A stretch of DNA of 64,000 bases from Leadbetterella sp. (GCA_019638185.1 JAHBUH010000014.1:1-64000), one strand, 5' to 3'. Positions 49,654 to 58,994 are shown, numbered from the stretch's first letter. Made by a program: numbers and translations. The notes: generated by a model from the letters alone, not told the origin.

Positions 49654-50472
49654 ATGAAGCTTATAAAACTGACTTTCATAGTATCCTCACTTCTACTTTG
49701 GAGGTGCAACCCAACCGACCGTAAAACTACTTCAGTAACCGGGAGCCAGCCAGCTGACACCCTTCCAACGCCGGGACTTGAAAGCCCTCAGGCAGACGAT
49801 ATCAAAAGTGTGATAGCCTTATTCAAAACAGGAGATCCGGATAAAATTGCAGATAAGATTCATTTTCCTTTAAACAGAGAATATCCGATACCCGCCATTA
49901 AAGACAAAGAAGAATTTAAGCAGCGCTTTAGTGAAGTTTTTGACAAGGTTCTGATCGACAAAATTGCGAATTCCAAAGTGGAACAATGGTCGGAAGTGGG
50001 TTGGAGAGGAATTATGTTTGAAAATGGTATTTTGTGGATGGCCAACTCTGATGGAGTGATCACTGCGGTAAACTATCAAAGCGACGTTGAAAAGAAATTA
50101 AGGCAGGATTTAATCACGAAGGACAAACAAAACCTGCACGCTTCATTAAAAACTTTTGAAAGTCCGGTTTACAAAATAAAGACAAAAAAATACCTGATCA
50201 GAATTGACAAACTAACCGACTCCAGGTACAGGTACGCTTCCTGGAAAATAACAGAAAAAGAATCTTCAAAACCCGACATCATCCTGGATAACGGCGAATT
50301 AGAAGCGGATGGAAACGGAGGAAATCACGTAATCACTTTTTCTAAAGATAATTACACCTACAAAATTCACCGGATTTTAATGGGTGCAGAAGGTTCGCCC
50401 GAGGTTACACTTGAAGTGGAGAAGGACGGAAAGCTCATTTTAGCCGAAGATGGAGAACTGATCATGGAATAA
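49654..50472 (+). CDS. Unknown lipoprotein-like protein
   Basis: 272 residues. The N-terminus KLIKLTFIVSSLLLWRCNPT looks like a lipoprotein signal with a poor lipobox (LWRC). A spacer rich in Thr, Ser and Pro follows, then an alpha/beta domain (about 45-140: DDIKSVIALFKTGDPDKIAD) that may be an NTF2-like fold, and a beta-rich second domain (about 160-272). I recognise no named family. Single gene, 25 bases before paiB-like. Confidence 0.6.
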   Translation: MKLIKLTFIVSSLLLWRCNPTDRKTTSVTGSQPADTLPTPGLESPQADDIKSVIALFKTGDPDKIADKIHFPLNREYPIPAIKDKEEFKQRFSEVFDKVLIDKIANSKVEQWSEVGWRGIMFENGILWMANSDGVITAVNYQSDVEKKLRQDLITKDKQNLHASLKTFESPVYKIKTKKYLIRIDKLTDSRYRYASWKITEKESSKPDIILDNGELEADGNGGNHVITFSKDNYTYKIHRILMGAEGSPEVTLEVEKDGKLILAEDGELIME

Positions 50473-50497
50473 AAGAAATAACGAACCGAATAACCTA

Positions 50498-51109
50498 ATG
50501 TATATTCCCAAAATAAACGAAGCCACCGACAGAGATGAAATAGTGGCCTTCATGAAGCAATTCAGTTTCGCCACTATCATTACGGCAAAAGACAGCTTGC
50601 CGGTGGGGACGCATCTGCCCTTCATCGTGACCGTCCGGGGAGAAGATATAGTGCTGACTTCCCATTTCGCAAAGGCAAACAGCCAGTGGAAGGATATTGA
50701 AAACCATCCGGTTCTTGTTATTTTCAGTGAACCTCATGCCTATATTTCGCCCACCCACTACGACAAAGAACTCAGCGTTCCCACCTGGAACTATATTTCG
50801 GTTCACGCTTACGGGCACGGCAAAGTGATTGAAGACCGGGAACAGGTTTTGGAAATCCTTAACGTTACCATTGATAATTACGAAACCTCTTACAGGCAAA
50901 AATGGGACAATTTTCCGGACGATTATAAGACAAAAATGGCGAACGGTATTGTAGCCTTTGAGGTTATAGTGACCGGTTTACAGGCCAAGAAAAAGCTGAG
51001 TCAAAACAAAACGGAAGCCGAAAGACAAAGAATCATTGACACGCTTTCCGGGAGTACGGACACTAATGAAAAGTTAATTGCTGATTATATGCGGCAAAAC
51101 AACATTTAA
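50498..51109 (+). CDS. paiB: FMN-binding PaiB-family protein
   Basis: 203 residues. It starts MYIPKINEATDRDEIVAFMK as PaiB proteins do, with GTHLPFIV, LTSHFAKANSQWKD, YISPTHYDKELSVPTWNY (hallmark P-T-W-N-Y) and a C-terminal helical part (SQNKTEAERQRIIDTLSGS). A split-barrel FMN-binding protein, named for a Bacillus regulator of protease and sporulation genes; its role elsewhere is unclear. No PaiA acetyltransferase lies beside it. Confidence 0.9.
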   Translation: MYIPKINEATDRDEIVAFMKQFSFATIITAKDSLPVGTHLPFIVTVRGEDIVLTSHFAKANSQWKDIENHPVLVIFSEPHAYISPTHYDKELSVPTWNYISVHAYGHGKVIEDREQVLEILNVTIDNYETSYRQKWDNFPDDYKTKMANGIVAFEVIVTGLQAKKKLSQNKTEAERQRIIDTLSGSTDTNEKLIADYMRQNNI

Positions 51110-51235
51110 TGCACTTTTTTGATAAATTGGCTACAGATACACGAACCATCAGAGATTCTGTTATAACATCCCCTGTTTAAGCTACTTTTCCCGGGTAAAT
51201 CTTCCGGAACTTTGTACTGTTAAATAATTCAGAAT

Positions 51236-51934
51236 ATGGACATCACAAAAATCCTGATCATCGTCACCAATATCGGCCTTTATGACAGTGGAAAGCTGGA
51301 AACGGGCTTGTGGCTCAGTGAATTGACTCACTTATACCATGAGGCAAAACAGCAGGGCTATGAAATCACCATCGCCAGCCCGAAGGGCGGAAATGTGCCC
51401 ATAGACCCGGAAAGCCTGAAGCGCTTTACGCTCGACAAAGTCTCAAAAAAATATTGGGCGGATCCGGCATTTAAAGAATTACTGGTCCACAGCCGGAGCC
51501 TGAGTGAGGTGGCCGACGTAAAGTTTGACCTGGTCTACCTGGCCGGCGGACACGGTACGATGTACGATTTCCCGGACGATCCCCAGATGCAATCCATCAT
51601 CCGGAACCACTATGAAAACGGGAAGCCGGTGGCCGCCATCTGTCATGGAGTGGGTGGCTTGCTGAACGTGAGATTATCAGATGGCCAATACCTCATTAAG
51701 AATAAAACCATTACCGGCTTTAACTGGTTTGAGGAAAGCCTGGCTAACCGGAAAAAAGAAGTGCCGTTTAACCTCGAGGCCTCGTTAAAAGAACGGGGTT
51801 CCAACTACCAGAAAGCGTTTATTCCCATGACTTCCAAAGTGGTGACCGACGGGAATTTAATTACCGGGCAAAATCCCTTCAGCTCCAAAGAAATGGCCAA
51901 GGTGGTGATGCGTAAACTGGAAACTTCCATTTAA
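51236..51934 (+). CDS. DJ-1/PfpI superfamily protein, Hsp31-like glyoxalase/chaperone type
   Basis: 232 residues. The nucleophile elbow AAICHGVGGLLNV carries the conserved Cys-His pair, and TGLWLSELTHLYHEAKQQGY includes the acid residue. It is the longer, Hsp31/glyoxalase-III-like branch by the ETGLWLSEL start and GHGTMYDF motif. It may detoxify methylglyoxal or repair glycated groups. It is followed by an epimerase gene after 12 bases. Confidence 0.87.
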   Translation: MDITKILIIVTNIGLYDSGKLETGLWLSELTHLYHEAKQQGYEITIASPKGGNVPIDPESLKRFTLDKVSKKYWADPAFKELLVHSRSLSEVADVKFDLVYLAGGHGTMYDFPDDPQMQSIIRNHYENGKPVAAICHGVGGLLNVRLSDGQYLIKNKTITGFNWFEESLANRKKEVPFNLEASLKERGSNYQKAFIPMTSKVVTDGNLITGQNPFSSKEMAKVVMRKLETSI

Positions 51935-51946
51935 AAATCAGGAAAA

Positions 51947-52894
51947 ATGCAAACTATTTTAGGAGCCAATGGCCAGATAGGCGAAGAACTGGCCCGGGAA
52001 TTGAAAAGAAATTTCACCTCCGATATCCGGATTGTAAGCCGTAAACCCCAAAAAATAAATAATACAGACGAGGTTTTCCCGGCAGATTTATCCATCCGGG
52101 AAGAAGCCATCCTGGCCGTCAAAGGCAGTGAGATCGCTTATTTTACCCTGGGCCTCCCGGCCAGCGCTGACCTGTGGGAACAGCAGTTTCCGCTGATTCT
52201 GCGGAATGTGATTGACGCCTGCAAGATTCACGGAGCTAAGCTGGTGTTTTTTGATAATACCTACATGTATCCACAGGATGGCCGGGTGCTCAGGGAAGAC
52301 ACCGTTTTTCACCCCGTGGGGAGAAAAGGAGTCGTAAGAAAGGAAATGGCCGAAATGGTTCTGAAGGAAATGCAGGCGGGTGAACTGGAAGCCGTGATTT
52401 GTCGTGCGCCAGAATTTTATGGTCCGGGGAAAACACAGAGTATTACTAATACATTAATTTTTAACAACATAGAGACAGAGAAAAGGCTAAAAGTGCCGCT
52501 GTCGGCTGCTAAAAAACGAAGCCTGATCTGGACACCGGACGCCAGCCGGGCTACCGCCCTGATCGGGAACACGCCGGATGCTTTTGGCCAGACCTGGCAT
52601 TTGCCGGTGGATGAAAGCCGCCCCACCTATAAAGAATTCATAACACTGGCTTCTGAGGTTTACGGTAAAGAGTTGAAATACTTTATTATACCGGAATGGG
52701 TTTTCAGCATCGGGGCCCTCTTCAATAAGAGCGTAAAAGAACTGCTGGAATTGCTGCCCCGGTATAAACACGATAATATTTTTGACGATTCAAAATTCAG
52801 AAAACGCTTCCCGGACTTTACCGTCACTTGGTACAGGCAGGGAATAGAGCAGATCCGGCATGAACAGCTTTCTTCCCGAAAAGAAAATCACTAA
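51947..52894 (+). CDS. NAD(P)-dependent epimerase/dehydratase (atypical SDR)
   Basis: 315 residues. Rossmann motif GANGQIG near 5-11, VVxx-type strand DIRIVSRKPQ, FFDNTYMYPQ (the usual catalytic S/Y-x3-K region is modified) and RAPEFYGPG. Typical of extended or atypical short-chain dehydrogenases that act on nucleotide sugars or other small molecules. Together with the DJ-1-like protein and the AraC gene downstream it may form a stress-inducible set. Confidence 0.85.
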   Translation: MQTILGANGQIGEELARELKRNFTSDIRIVSRKPQKINNTDEVFPADLSIREEAILAVKGSEIAYFTLGLPASADLWEQQFPLILRNVIDACKIHGAKLVFFDNTYMYPQDGRVLREDTVFHPVGRKGVVRKEMAEMVLKEMQAGELEAVICRAPEFYGPGKTQSITNTLIFNNIETEKRLKVPLSAAKKRSLIWTPDASRATALIGNTPDAFGQTWHLPVDESRPTYKEFITLASEVYGKELKYFIIPEWVFSIGALFNKSVKELLELLPRYKHDNIFDDSKFRKRFPDFTVTWYRQGIEQIRHEQLSSRKENH

Positions 52895-52901
52895 CTTAGC
52901 A

Positions 52902-53007
52902 ATGAGCTTTGAGCAGTGAGCTATGAGACGGGTGACGCTTCGCTTTGATTCAAAAGGCAGTGGTACGCCGTCTTTCCCTATAGCTGCTCAAAGCTCATAG
53001 CTCAAAA
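52902..53007. repeat. AGCTATGAGC-type inverted repeat
   Basis: ATGAGCTTTGAGCAG (52902-52916) is exactly complementary to CTGCTCAAAGCTCAT (52984-52998), and AGCTATGAG/CTCATAGCT copies flank both arms. It fills the gap between the epimerase and AraC genes. Confidence 0.7.
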
Positions 53008-53019
53008 CTAAAACAAATT

Positions 53020-53931
53020 ATGAAAACACCGGAAAAAGTCTCCTCCATCAGTGCCCTGCACCAGTTGTTAGGACTGCAAAGGCCCTCCCATCCGCTGATC
53101 AGTGTATTTAATTTTGACGATGTAAAACTACAGCCGGAAACCATTCTCCACGCCGTTACTACCGATTTTTATGTGATTGCCTTAAAGAAAGACTGCGCCG
53201 GCGGGAAATGCCGGTACGGTCAGCAATATTATGATTTTGACGATGGCATCATGTACTTTATGGCCCCGCACCAGGTGATGCAGTTTGAAGATATCCTCCT
53301 GAATGGGGTGAGGGGATTTGTGCTGGTGGTTCATCCTGATTTTTTGCAGGGGTATTCCCTGGCGGCCGGAATCAAAGACTACGGCTACTTCTCGTATGCC
53401 AGTAACGAGGCACTTCACCTTTCCGAAAAGGAGGAAAATGCGGTCATGCATATCATAGAAAATGTGAGCCGGGAAACAGACGCCAATATGGATGCCTTTA
53501 CCCAGGACCTGCTGGTATCCAATATTGAGCTGTTACTGAAATACTGCGACCGCTTTTACCACCGGCAGTTCCTGACCCGCAAGAAAGTCAATAACGATCT
53601 CCTTACGAAGCTGGAAGCTCTGCTGGATGATTATTTCAGAAGCGGTAAATTAGTGGAAAAAGGGATCCCTACCGTTCAATGGGTGGCAGATGCACTTCAT
53701 CTCAGCCCCAATTACCTGACAGATATGCTGCGGGTACAAACCGGGCAAACCACGCAGCAGCATATTCAGAACCGGGTGATCGAAAAAGCAAAAGAGCTGC
53801 TGTCGGTCACAGGAATGTCGGTATCCGAAATCGCGTATCAATTAGGCTTTGAGCATCCTCAGTCTTTCCATCGCCTGTTCAAAAGCCGCACGCTGATTTC
53901 ACCGCTGGAGTTCAGGGCTTCGTTTAATTAG
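53020..53931 (+). CDS. AraC-family transcriptional regulator
   Basis: 303 residues. An N-terminal cupin-like sensing domain (about 20-130: LKKDCAGGKCRYGQQYYDFD, FMAPHQVMQF) and a C-terminal AraC HTH (about 200-303: WVADALHLSPNYLTDMLRVQ, SVSEIAYQLGFEHPQSFHRL). Probably regulates the preceding DJ-1/epimerase pair. It ends 3 bases before the convergent NarL-type regulator gene. Confidence 0.92.
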   Translation: MKTPEKVSSISALHQLLGLQRPSHPLISVFNFDDVKLQPETILHAVTTDFYVIALKKDCAGGKCRYGQQYYDFDDGIMYFMAPHQVMQFEDILLNGVRGFVLVVHPDFLQGYSLAAGIKDYGYFSYASNEALHLSEKEENAVMHIIENVSRETDANMDAFTQDLLVSNIELLLKYCDRFYHRQFLTRKKVNNDLLTKLEALLDDYFRSGKLVEKGIPTVQWVADALHLSPNYLTDMLRVQTGQTTQQHIQNRVIEKAKELLSVTGMSVSEIAYQLGFEHPQSFHRLFKSRTLISPLEFRASFN

Positions 53932-53934
53932 GAT

Positions 53935-54567
53935 TCAAACCACATTCTGCTTGATGGCCTTCGCCACGGCTTCGTTCATGGAATGCACCTCCAGCTTCTC
54001 GTAGATGCTGCGGATGTACTGGCGTACCGTGTTAATGGAAATGCCCAGCTCGGCGGCGATCATCTTGTAGCTATTGCCGTTTACCAGGGATAACAGGATA
54101 TCTTTCTCCCGTTTCGTAAGGTTATAATCTTTGGGGGCCACCTGTTTAATGGCGGCGAAAGAGCGGATCACCTTCCGGGCGATAGACGGGCTCATGGGCG
54201 ATCCGCCGTTCATGGTGTCGTGGATAGCCTCGATGATCTTTTCCGGCGAGGTCTTCTTCAGGAGATAGCCTTTAGCCCCCAGGCAGATACTGTCGAACAC
54301 GTGCTCATCATCTTCAAAAACGGTCAACATCACCACCGGCGTGTCCGGGTAGTTACGGATAATAAACCTCAGCCCCTCCAGGCCGTTGACCACCGGCATG
54401 TCGATATCCATCAATACCAGGTCAGGGCGGTAAAAATCCATGATCTTGGCTATGCGGGCACAGTTTTCCCAGCTTCCGCATACTTTTATTTCCCCGGCGG
54501 TGCTGAGCAATTCGGTTAATTGCTCCCGCAACAGCACGTTATCCTCAAAAACCGCTACATTCACCAT
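53935..54567 (-). CDS. NarL/LuxR-type response regulator
   Basis: 210 residues. Receiver (about 1-120) with FEDNVLLREQL, phosphorylated Asp in PDLVLMDIDMPVVNGLEGL and the LLKKTSPEKI Lys region. LuxR HTH (about 145-208: LTKREKDILLSLVNGNSYKM, then LGISINTVRQYIRSIYEKL). It follows the sensor kinase gene by 58 bases. It is the best candidate to bind the CGCAT-N4-ATGCG palindromes at 56920 and 57640. Confidence 0.93.
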   Translation of the reverse strand: MVNVAVFEDNVLLREQLTELLSTAGEIKVCGSWENCARIAKIMDFYRPDLVLMDIDMPVVNGLEGLRFIIRNYPDTPVVMLTVFEDDEHVFDSICLGAKGYLLKKTSPEKIIEAIHDTMNGGSPMSPSIARKVIRSFAAIKQVAPKDYNLTKREKDILLSLVNGNSYKMIAAELGISINTVRQYIRSIYEKLEVHSMNEAVAKAIKQNVV

Positions 54568-54617
54568 TATCCCGATTTTTTTACTTCAAAGTAAGCAGCT
54601 AAACACCGCTTTCGCCA

Positions 54618-54635
54618 TTACATGATTATGTGTAA
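54618..54635. promoter_or_regulatory. Weak third copy of the CAT-N4-ATG palindrome
   Basis: TTACATGATTATGTGTAA overlaps the stop codon of the sensor kinase and lies about 50 bases before the regulator gene. It shares the CAT-N2-TTATG core with 56920-56933 and 57640-57653 but has T/A in place of the outer CG pairs. Confidence 0.25.
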
Positions 54636-56821
54636 GGAAACTGAACGCTCACCAGCGTTCCGGTTGGGCCGGCAGAAGTGATCTCCAGGCTTCCGGCGTT
54701 TCTTTCCGCCCGCTTCTTCATGTTATTCAGGCCGTTACCCTTTTTGACCCGTTTCTCATCAAAGCCGGTGCCGTTATCGCGGATGATCATGCGGATAAAA
54801 TTACCGGCTTTCGCTATCCGGATCTCGGCGCGACTGGCCCGGGCGTACTTGGAAAGGTTATTGACCGCCTCCTTGAAGATCAGGTAAAAATCACGCCTTT
54901 TCTCGGACGTCATCTTCAGCTCGCTTACCGCATCTTCCATTTCAAACGTATAATCCACATCGCTGGTTTCCAGCACCGTTTCCAGGAAATCGATCATCCG
55001 GGCCCGGATGGCCGGGAGGCCGTTATTTTCCGGGTTCATACTCCATACAATATCGCTGATGTTTTCCATCACATCGCGGGTATTGTCGCGGATCTTCTCC
55101 ACCTGCTGGCGTACGGGCGTTTCCGGTGCGGTGTTTTTCATGGCCGCGTATGACAGCAGGTTAATAGCCGTCAGTGTGCTCCCCACCTCGTCATGCAGCT
55201 CTGCGGAAATTCGGTTTCTTTCCTTCAGCAGCATATTCTTCTGCTCGATCTTCTTTTTCAGCAGCATCCGGTTCACCAGGAAAGCGATCACCAGCAGGCC
55301 CGCCAGCGCCAGGGCGATCACCAGGTTACGGGTCAGCTTTTCGTTCCGGATACTTTTCTCCTTCAGCAGGTTCTCCTGTTCCACCACCTTTTTTTGCTCA
55401 TCCAGGTAGCGGATCTGCATTTCGTTCAGTCGCAGGGCCTCGTTCTGCCCGGCTATCTTCAGGTCGCTGATCTCCTTTTCTTTGGTCAGCAGCTCGATCT
55501 CCTTTTGCTTTTCCAAAGCCTCCAGCCGGTTACCACGGATCAGCGCATTCTGCCTTTCTATCTCCAGGGTCTGAATTTTCTGCTCTGCCGAAAGCTTATC
55601 GATCTCCACCTGCTTTTTCTCCGTTTGATACTGCACTTCCAGCTCGTTAAAGTCCTTCCGCGATTTTTCATTGACGATACTGTCTTTGTAAGCGTGAAAT
55701 TTTTCCAGGAATGGGTAGGCCCGGGCTTTATCGCCCTTCACTTGTCCATAATAAAAATTTTGCGATGAATGCCAGTCGCGCAGCGCCTCCCTGTCGTTTT
55801 CCTTCATGGCCAGGGCATAACTTTCGGCATAATACCGGTTCATGAGCTCTTCATCACCGGTATAACCGGCAAACATGGCACCCGTACGGATGTAGCGGTG
55901 CAGCTTGGGCTGACCGATCTTCCGCCCCTCTTCTATGGCCTGTTGCATATACTTCAGGGCATTTTCGCGGTCTTTCCGGCCATGATACATCAGGGCCAGG
56001 TCTACCAGGCTGATAAACCGGGCTTCTTTCCGGGTAGAGCGGGCGGCATACTCCGCTGACTCCGTAAAGTAGCGGGTGGCATTCTCTGCGTCCCCGCTCA
56101 GCTGATACATCCGGGCCAGGTTACTCAGCTGTACGGTCAGCTCCTCGTAATCCTTATGTTTTTTCATGGCCTCGATCCCCTTTTTTGCATAGTCCACAGC
56201 ACGCTCCTTTTCACCAATCAGGAAGGAGACATTGGCCAGTTCACCGTATAGCTGGTGCGCAGATTCTTCATCGCCCAGATGATCGTAAATCCTCAGGGCT
56301 TTCAGTAAGAAGTCATTGGCCTCAATATGCTTTGAATCTTTGGCTTTCAACTGGCCATAGAGATAATAAATCTCGGCCAGAACCGGCTGAAATTCCGGCC
56401 GGTTTCCGGCCAGCCGGACGCCCTCATCCAGGAAGCGGTAAACCTCCGGGTTTCTCTCTCCTGTCTTGTGCCAGGTGGCTTTCAGCTTATTGAGATGAAT
56501 TTTCAAAAGGGTATTCTGCGTCTCATTGCGCACCCGGAAGTTTTCCATAGGTCTCCAATCGGGCTCTTCAGTGCCAAACTCACCATTACCTATGGCATAG
56601 TGCGTTTTCCGCATCATGGCCATGGCTGCCACAAAATCGTTCTTCTCTTTCACCGCCTGCGCATACAGTTCATCCAGCACCTGTATGGCCCGGGGGTATT
56701 CCGACTGCCGCTGATACCGCCGGGCATCCTCCAGCTTCTTTTCCATATAGACGTTATCCACTACCTGCGCCAGGGCAGCAGCCGGGAGAAGTAGCAGCAG
56801 CAGAATCAGGTGTCTGACCAT
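54626..56821 (-). CDS. HisKA_3-type sensor histidine kinase with TPR repeats
   Basis: 731 residues. Signal peptide (HLILLLLLLPAAALAQ), TPR-like repeats from about 30 to 380, a long coiled coil (about 385-490), a membrane segment near 496-512 (VIALALAGLLVIAFLV), a HisKA_3 domain with the phospho-His in SAELHDEVGSTLTAINLL, and an HATPase (FYLIFKEAVNNLSKYA; DNGTGFDEKR; GNGLNNMKKRAE). Cognate of the NarL-type regulator downstream. Divergent from the GNAT gene whose promoter holds a palindrome. Confidence 0.93.
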   Translation of the reverse strand: MVRHLILLLLLLPAAALAQVVDNVYMEKKLEDARRYQRQSEYPRAIQVLDELYAQAVKEKNDFVAAMAMMRKTHYAIGNGEFGTEEPDWRPMENFRVRNETQNTLLKIHLNKLKATWHKTGERNPEVYRFLDEGVRLAGNRPEFQPVLAEIYYLYGQLKAKDSKHIEANDFLLKALRIYDHLGDEESAHQLYGELANVSFLIGEKERAVDYAKKGIEAMKKHKDYEELTVQLSNLARMYQLSGDAENATRYFTESAEYAARSTRKEARFISLVDLALMYHGRKDRENALKYMQQAIEEGRKIGQPKLHRYIRTGAMFAGYTGDEELMNRYYAESYALAMKENDREALRDWHSSQNFYYGQVKGDKARAYPFLEKFHAYKDSIVNEKSRKDFNELEVQYQTEKKQVEIDKLSAEQKIQTLEIERQNALIRGNRLEALEKQKEIELLTKEKEISDLKIAGQNEALRLNEMQIRYLDEQKKVVEQENLLKEKSIRNEKLTRNLVIALALAGLLVIAFLVNRMLLKKKIEQKNMLLKERNRISAELHDEVGSTLTAINLLSYAAMKNTAPETPVRQQVEKIRDNTRDVMENISDIVWSMNPENNGLPAIRARMIDFLETVLETSDVDYTFEMEDAVSELKMTSEKRRDFYLIFKEAVNNLSKYARASRAEIRIAKAGNFIRMIIRDNGTGFDEKRVKKGNGLNNMKKRAERNAGSLEITSAGPTGTLVSVQFPYT

Positions 56822-56919
56822 CCAAATACGGTTAAAGATGTTAAATATAAGCTTTCTTTCTGATAAAACCAGCTATTCCCGGCCGGGACAAAAATACAAA
56901 ATAGTCCCAAAGCCCCTTA

Positions 56920-56933
56920 CGCATGGTTATGCG
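56920..56933. promoter_or_regulatory. Palindrome CGCAT-GGTT-ATGCG in the divergent kinase/GNAT promoter
   Basis: Perfect 5-bp arms around four bases. It is followed by ATTTC, whose TTTC (56935-56938) acts as the -33 box of the GNAT promoter. The same block TACGCAT-N2-TTATGCGATTTC occurs at 57638-57658. A spot touching the -33 box is the usual place for an activator. Confidence 0.65.
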
Positions 56934-56934
56934 A

Positions 56935-56966
56935 TTTCCGGTATAAAATCTTATGTTATAGATTTG
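56935..56966 (+). promoter_or_regulatory. Promoter of the GNAT gene
   Basis: TTTC -33 box (56935-56938) and TAGATTTG -7 box (56959-56966), 20 bases apart. Transcription would start near 56972, 14 bases before the ATG at 56986. Confidence 0.65.
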
Positions 56967-56985
56967 TAATCTCATCTCAGTAAAA

Positions 56986-57624
56986 ATGAATATAGTTTCT
57001 TCTGGTATGATAGAAAAGTGGTTAACCGCCTGGTCTTTATCCAGGAATTTACCGCCACCTGTTCCGTTCAGGTCGGGGTTTAAAGTAGACGTGGGATGGG
57101 AGAATCAGAAAACCCGGTATGTATTTCCGGAATTGAATGAAGATTTTATTCAATTGTCTGAAAACATGGATGAGCATTCTGTATTCTTAAAAGTTTGTGC
57201 TTCTCCTGATGAACTTAAAAAGGTTATTTCCCGAAAATGGGTCTTTCAACCCCAAGGCTATTTGATGTCCTGCTTTCACAAAATGAAGTTCAGAGACAAG
57301 AAACTATCTCCTGATTACGGGTTATGTTTTGATAATTATAACTCCACCCATGTTATCCGGATAAATACGCAGCGTAACGAAACCGCTGCCATAGGTCGCG
57401 TGGTTATCGTTGATGATTTAGCCGTGTATGACAGAATTTTAACTGACCATCAGCACCAGCGAAAAGGACTTGCTACTATTCTGATGAAAGAGCTTGAAAG
57501 GATTGCCCTTTCTCACGGGGTTTTCAAAAATTTATTAGTTGCCACAGAAGAGGGCAAATTATTGTACGAGTCCATCGGCTGGGAAACGTACAGCCTTTAC
57601 ACGTCCCTGGTTATACCCGCTTAG
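56986..57624 (+). CDS. GNAT-family N-acetyltransferase
   Basis: 212 residues. The N-terminal 90 residues form an added domain without clear family (SLSRNLPPPVPFRSGFKVDV). The GNAT core is in the second half, with ILTDHQHQRKGLATILMKEL (motif A, Q-x-x-G-x-A) and LLYESIGWETYSLYTSLV at the end. It carries the palindrome promoter shared with the lipoprotein gene at 57709, so it may belong to that regulon. Substrate unknown. Confidence 0.87.
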   Translation: MNIVSSGMIEKWLTAWSLSRNLPPPVPFRSGFKVDVGWENQKTRYVFPELNEDFIQLSENMDEHSVFLKVCASPDELKKVISRKWVFQPQGYLMSCFHKMKFRDKKLSPDYGLCFDNYNSTHVIRINTQRNETAAIGRVVIVDDLAVYDRILTDHQHQRKGLATILMKELERIALSHGVFKNLLVATEEGKLLYESIGWETYSLYTSLVIPA

Positions 57625-57639
57625 CCCGGCGGCTCCGTA

Positions 57640-57653
57640 CGCATCATTATGCG
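57640..57653. promoter_or_regulatory. Palindrome CGCAT-CATT-ATGCG before the surface-protein cluster
   Basis: Second strong copy of the 56920-56933 site: the arms are identical and the following GCGATTTC (57651-57658) is shared too. It directly abuts the TTTC -33 box of the next promoter. Confidence 0.65.
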
Positions 57654-57654
57654 A

Positions 57655-57685
57655 TTTCAGCCGTAGGGTTTTCTACCCAACTTTG
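57655..57685 (+). promoter_or_regulatory. Promoter of the lipoprotein/collagen-like cluster
   Basis: TTTC (57655-57658), 19 bases, then CAACTTTG (57678-57685), one mismatch from TAnnTTTG. Transcription would start near 57691, so the ATG at 57709 is the best start for the first gene. Confidence 0.5.
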
Positions 57686-57708
57686 TGGCAGAACTAATGA
57701 ATAAAGCA

Positions 57709-58191
57709 ATGAAAACTACATGGGCCTTAATGCTTTTGCTCTGCCTGGGATGTGGACAAAAAACCAACGTAAACCCCGGTGGCAATGCCTACATTAAACT
57801 TACCGTGGCCGGAAAATCATGGAACTCAGACGGGGTAGCCGTGATTGGCATATCCCAGACCGATGGTAAGCACAATCTTACCATTTCCGGCCGCGATGAG
57901 GGTTTTGAAGGGGAAACCTCCAGCTTTGCCGCTGTTTTTTCCTCAGCGGCTGAAATCACCATTGGCACCTATGCGGTAGGGGCTTCAGACCCGGGAGTAA
58001 CGCTCACCAAACTTAACGGCAAAACCTATATAGGTGGAGGGCTGGCCCGTACTTCATTTGTCATTAATATTACGGAAACCAGCGGCTCGGGCAGTGCTAA
58101 AAAGCTGAAGGGCACTTTCTCCGGGGAGATGAAAGGCACGGCCCCCGGAGATGTGGTAACCGTAACCAACGGGGAATTTTCTTCCTTATAA
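57709..58191 (+). CDS. Small lipoprotein of unknown function
   Basis: 160 residues from the ATG at 57709, chosen for its distance from the promoter; upstream in-frame starts at 57697 (ATG) and 57685 (GTG) add a few residues. Lipoprotein signal KTTWALMLLLCLGC with Cys in the lipobox. The mature part is beta-rich (YIKLTVAGKSWNSDG, HNLTISGRDEGFEG) and lacks catalytic motifs, resembling small adhesion or matrix domains. It is the first gene of the surface-protein cluster, probably under the palindrome promoter. Confidence 0.75.
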   Translation: MKTTWALMLLLCLGCGQKTNVNPGGNAYIKLTVAGKSWNSDGVAVIGISQTDGKHNLTISGRDEGFEGETSSFAAVFSSAAEITIGTYAVGASDPGVTLTKLNGKTYIGGGLARTSFVINITETSGSGSAKKLKGTFSGEMKGTAPGDVVTVTNGEFSSL

Positions 58192-58271
58192 AAGTGCAAA
58201 TACATTCCCCGTCAAAAAAGCGGTGACCATAACCAACAGCAAATTTCTCAGCCAGAAAAATTCTCAAAACA

Positions 58272-58994
58272 ATGAAAAAATTATTGATTCCGATGATGCT
58301 CACCGTAGCATTTTGTATCGCAGGGTGTGGTAAAGAGGGACCACAAGGACCCGCAGGAAATGACGGCGCTACGGGACCTACAGGACCGCAAGGGCCGGCG
58401 GGAACCACAGGAGCCACAGGACCGCCGGGACCGGCAGGGACCACGGGAGCTACAGGAGCCACCGGAGCTACAGGAGCCACTGGCGCTACAGGCCCGCAGG
58501 GGCCTGCCGGAACAGCCAATGTGATCTATTCCGACTGGATACGACCCACCGCAGCCACATGGAACAAAGTTAACAATGCCAGGCGGAAACTGATGGAAAT
58601 CACCGATAGCCGCATTACCCTGAATATCATAGAACAAGGCGTGGTGTTAGTATACCGGCAGACAAACAATGGCACTACCTTTCAGTTTCCTGATCATCAG
58701 ATCAGTTCTTCCGGCACCCCTACCATCAGCTATACCCATTACCTCCATGGGAAACTACACATTGAAATCCGGTCTTACAACCGGGATATTGAACCTACAG
58801 AATACCTGTGGGAGCCCTCGGGCTCTGCCGCAAAACACGCCCGGTTCCGCTATATTATTATTCCTGGTTCAATCCCGACTGCTCCCTCGGCAAGGGTGGC
58901 GGCCTATCAACTGAATGGCAAAGCCTATTCAAAGCAGGAACTGGAGCAAATGTCTTACAACCGGATATGCGCGGTGTTAGGGATAAACGAGTAA
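58272..58994 (+). CDS. Collagen-like lipoprotein, first copy
   Basis: 240 residues. Lipoprotein signal [18 protein letters not shown] (Cys19) followed at once by 21 uninterrupted Gly-X-Y triplets (residues 20-82), many of them GAT and GPx, predicting a collagen triple helix. The rest (about 85-240) is a globular beta domain ([39 protein letters not shown]) that reappears, diverged, at the end of the protein at 60311-61360. A trimeric surface stalk with C-terminal heads is likely. Confidence 0.85.
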   Translation: MKKLLIPMMLTVAFCIAGCGKEGPQGPAGNDGATGPTGPQGPAGTTGATGPPGPAGTTGATGATGATGATGATGPQGPAGTANVIYSDWIRPTAATWNKVNNARRKLMEITDSRITLNIIEQGVVLVYRQTNNGTTFQFPDHQISSSGTPTISYTHYLHGKLHIEIRSYNRDIEPTEYLWEPSGSAAKHARFRYIIIPGSIPTAPSARVAAYQLNGKAYSKQELEQMSYNRICAVLGINE

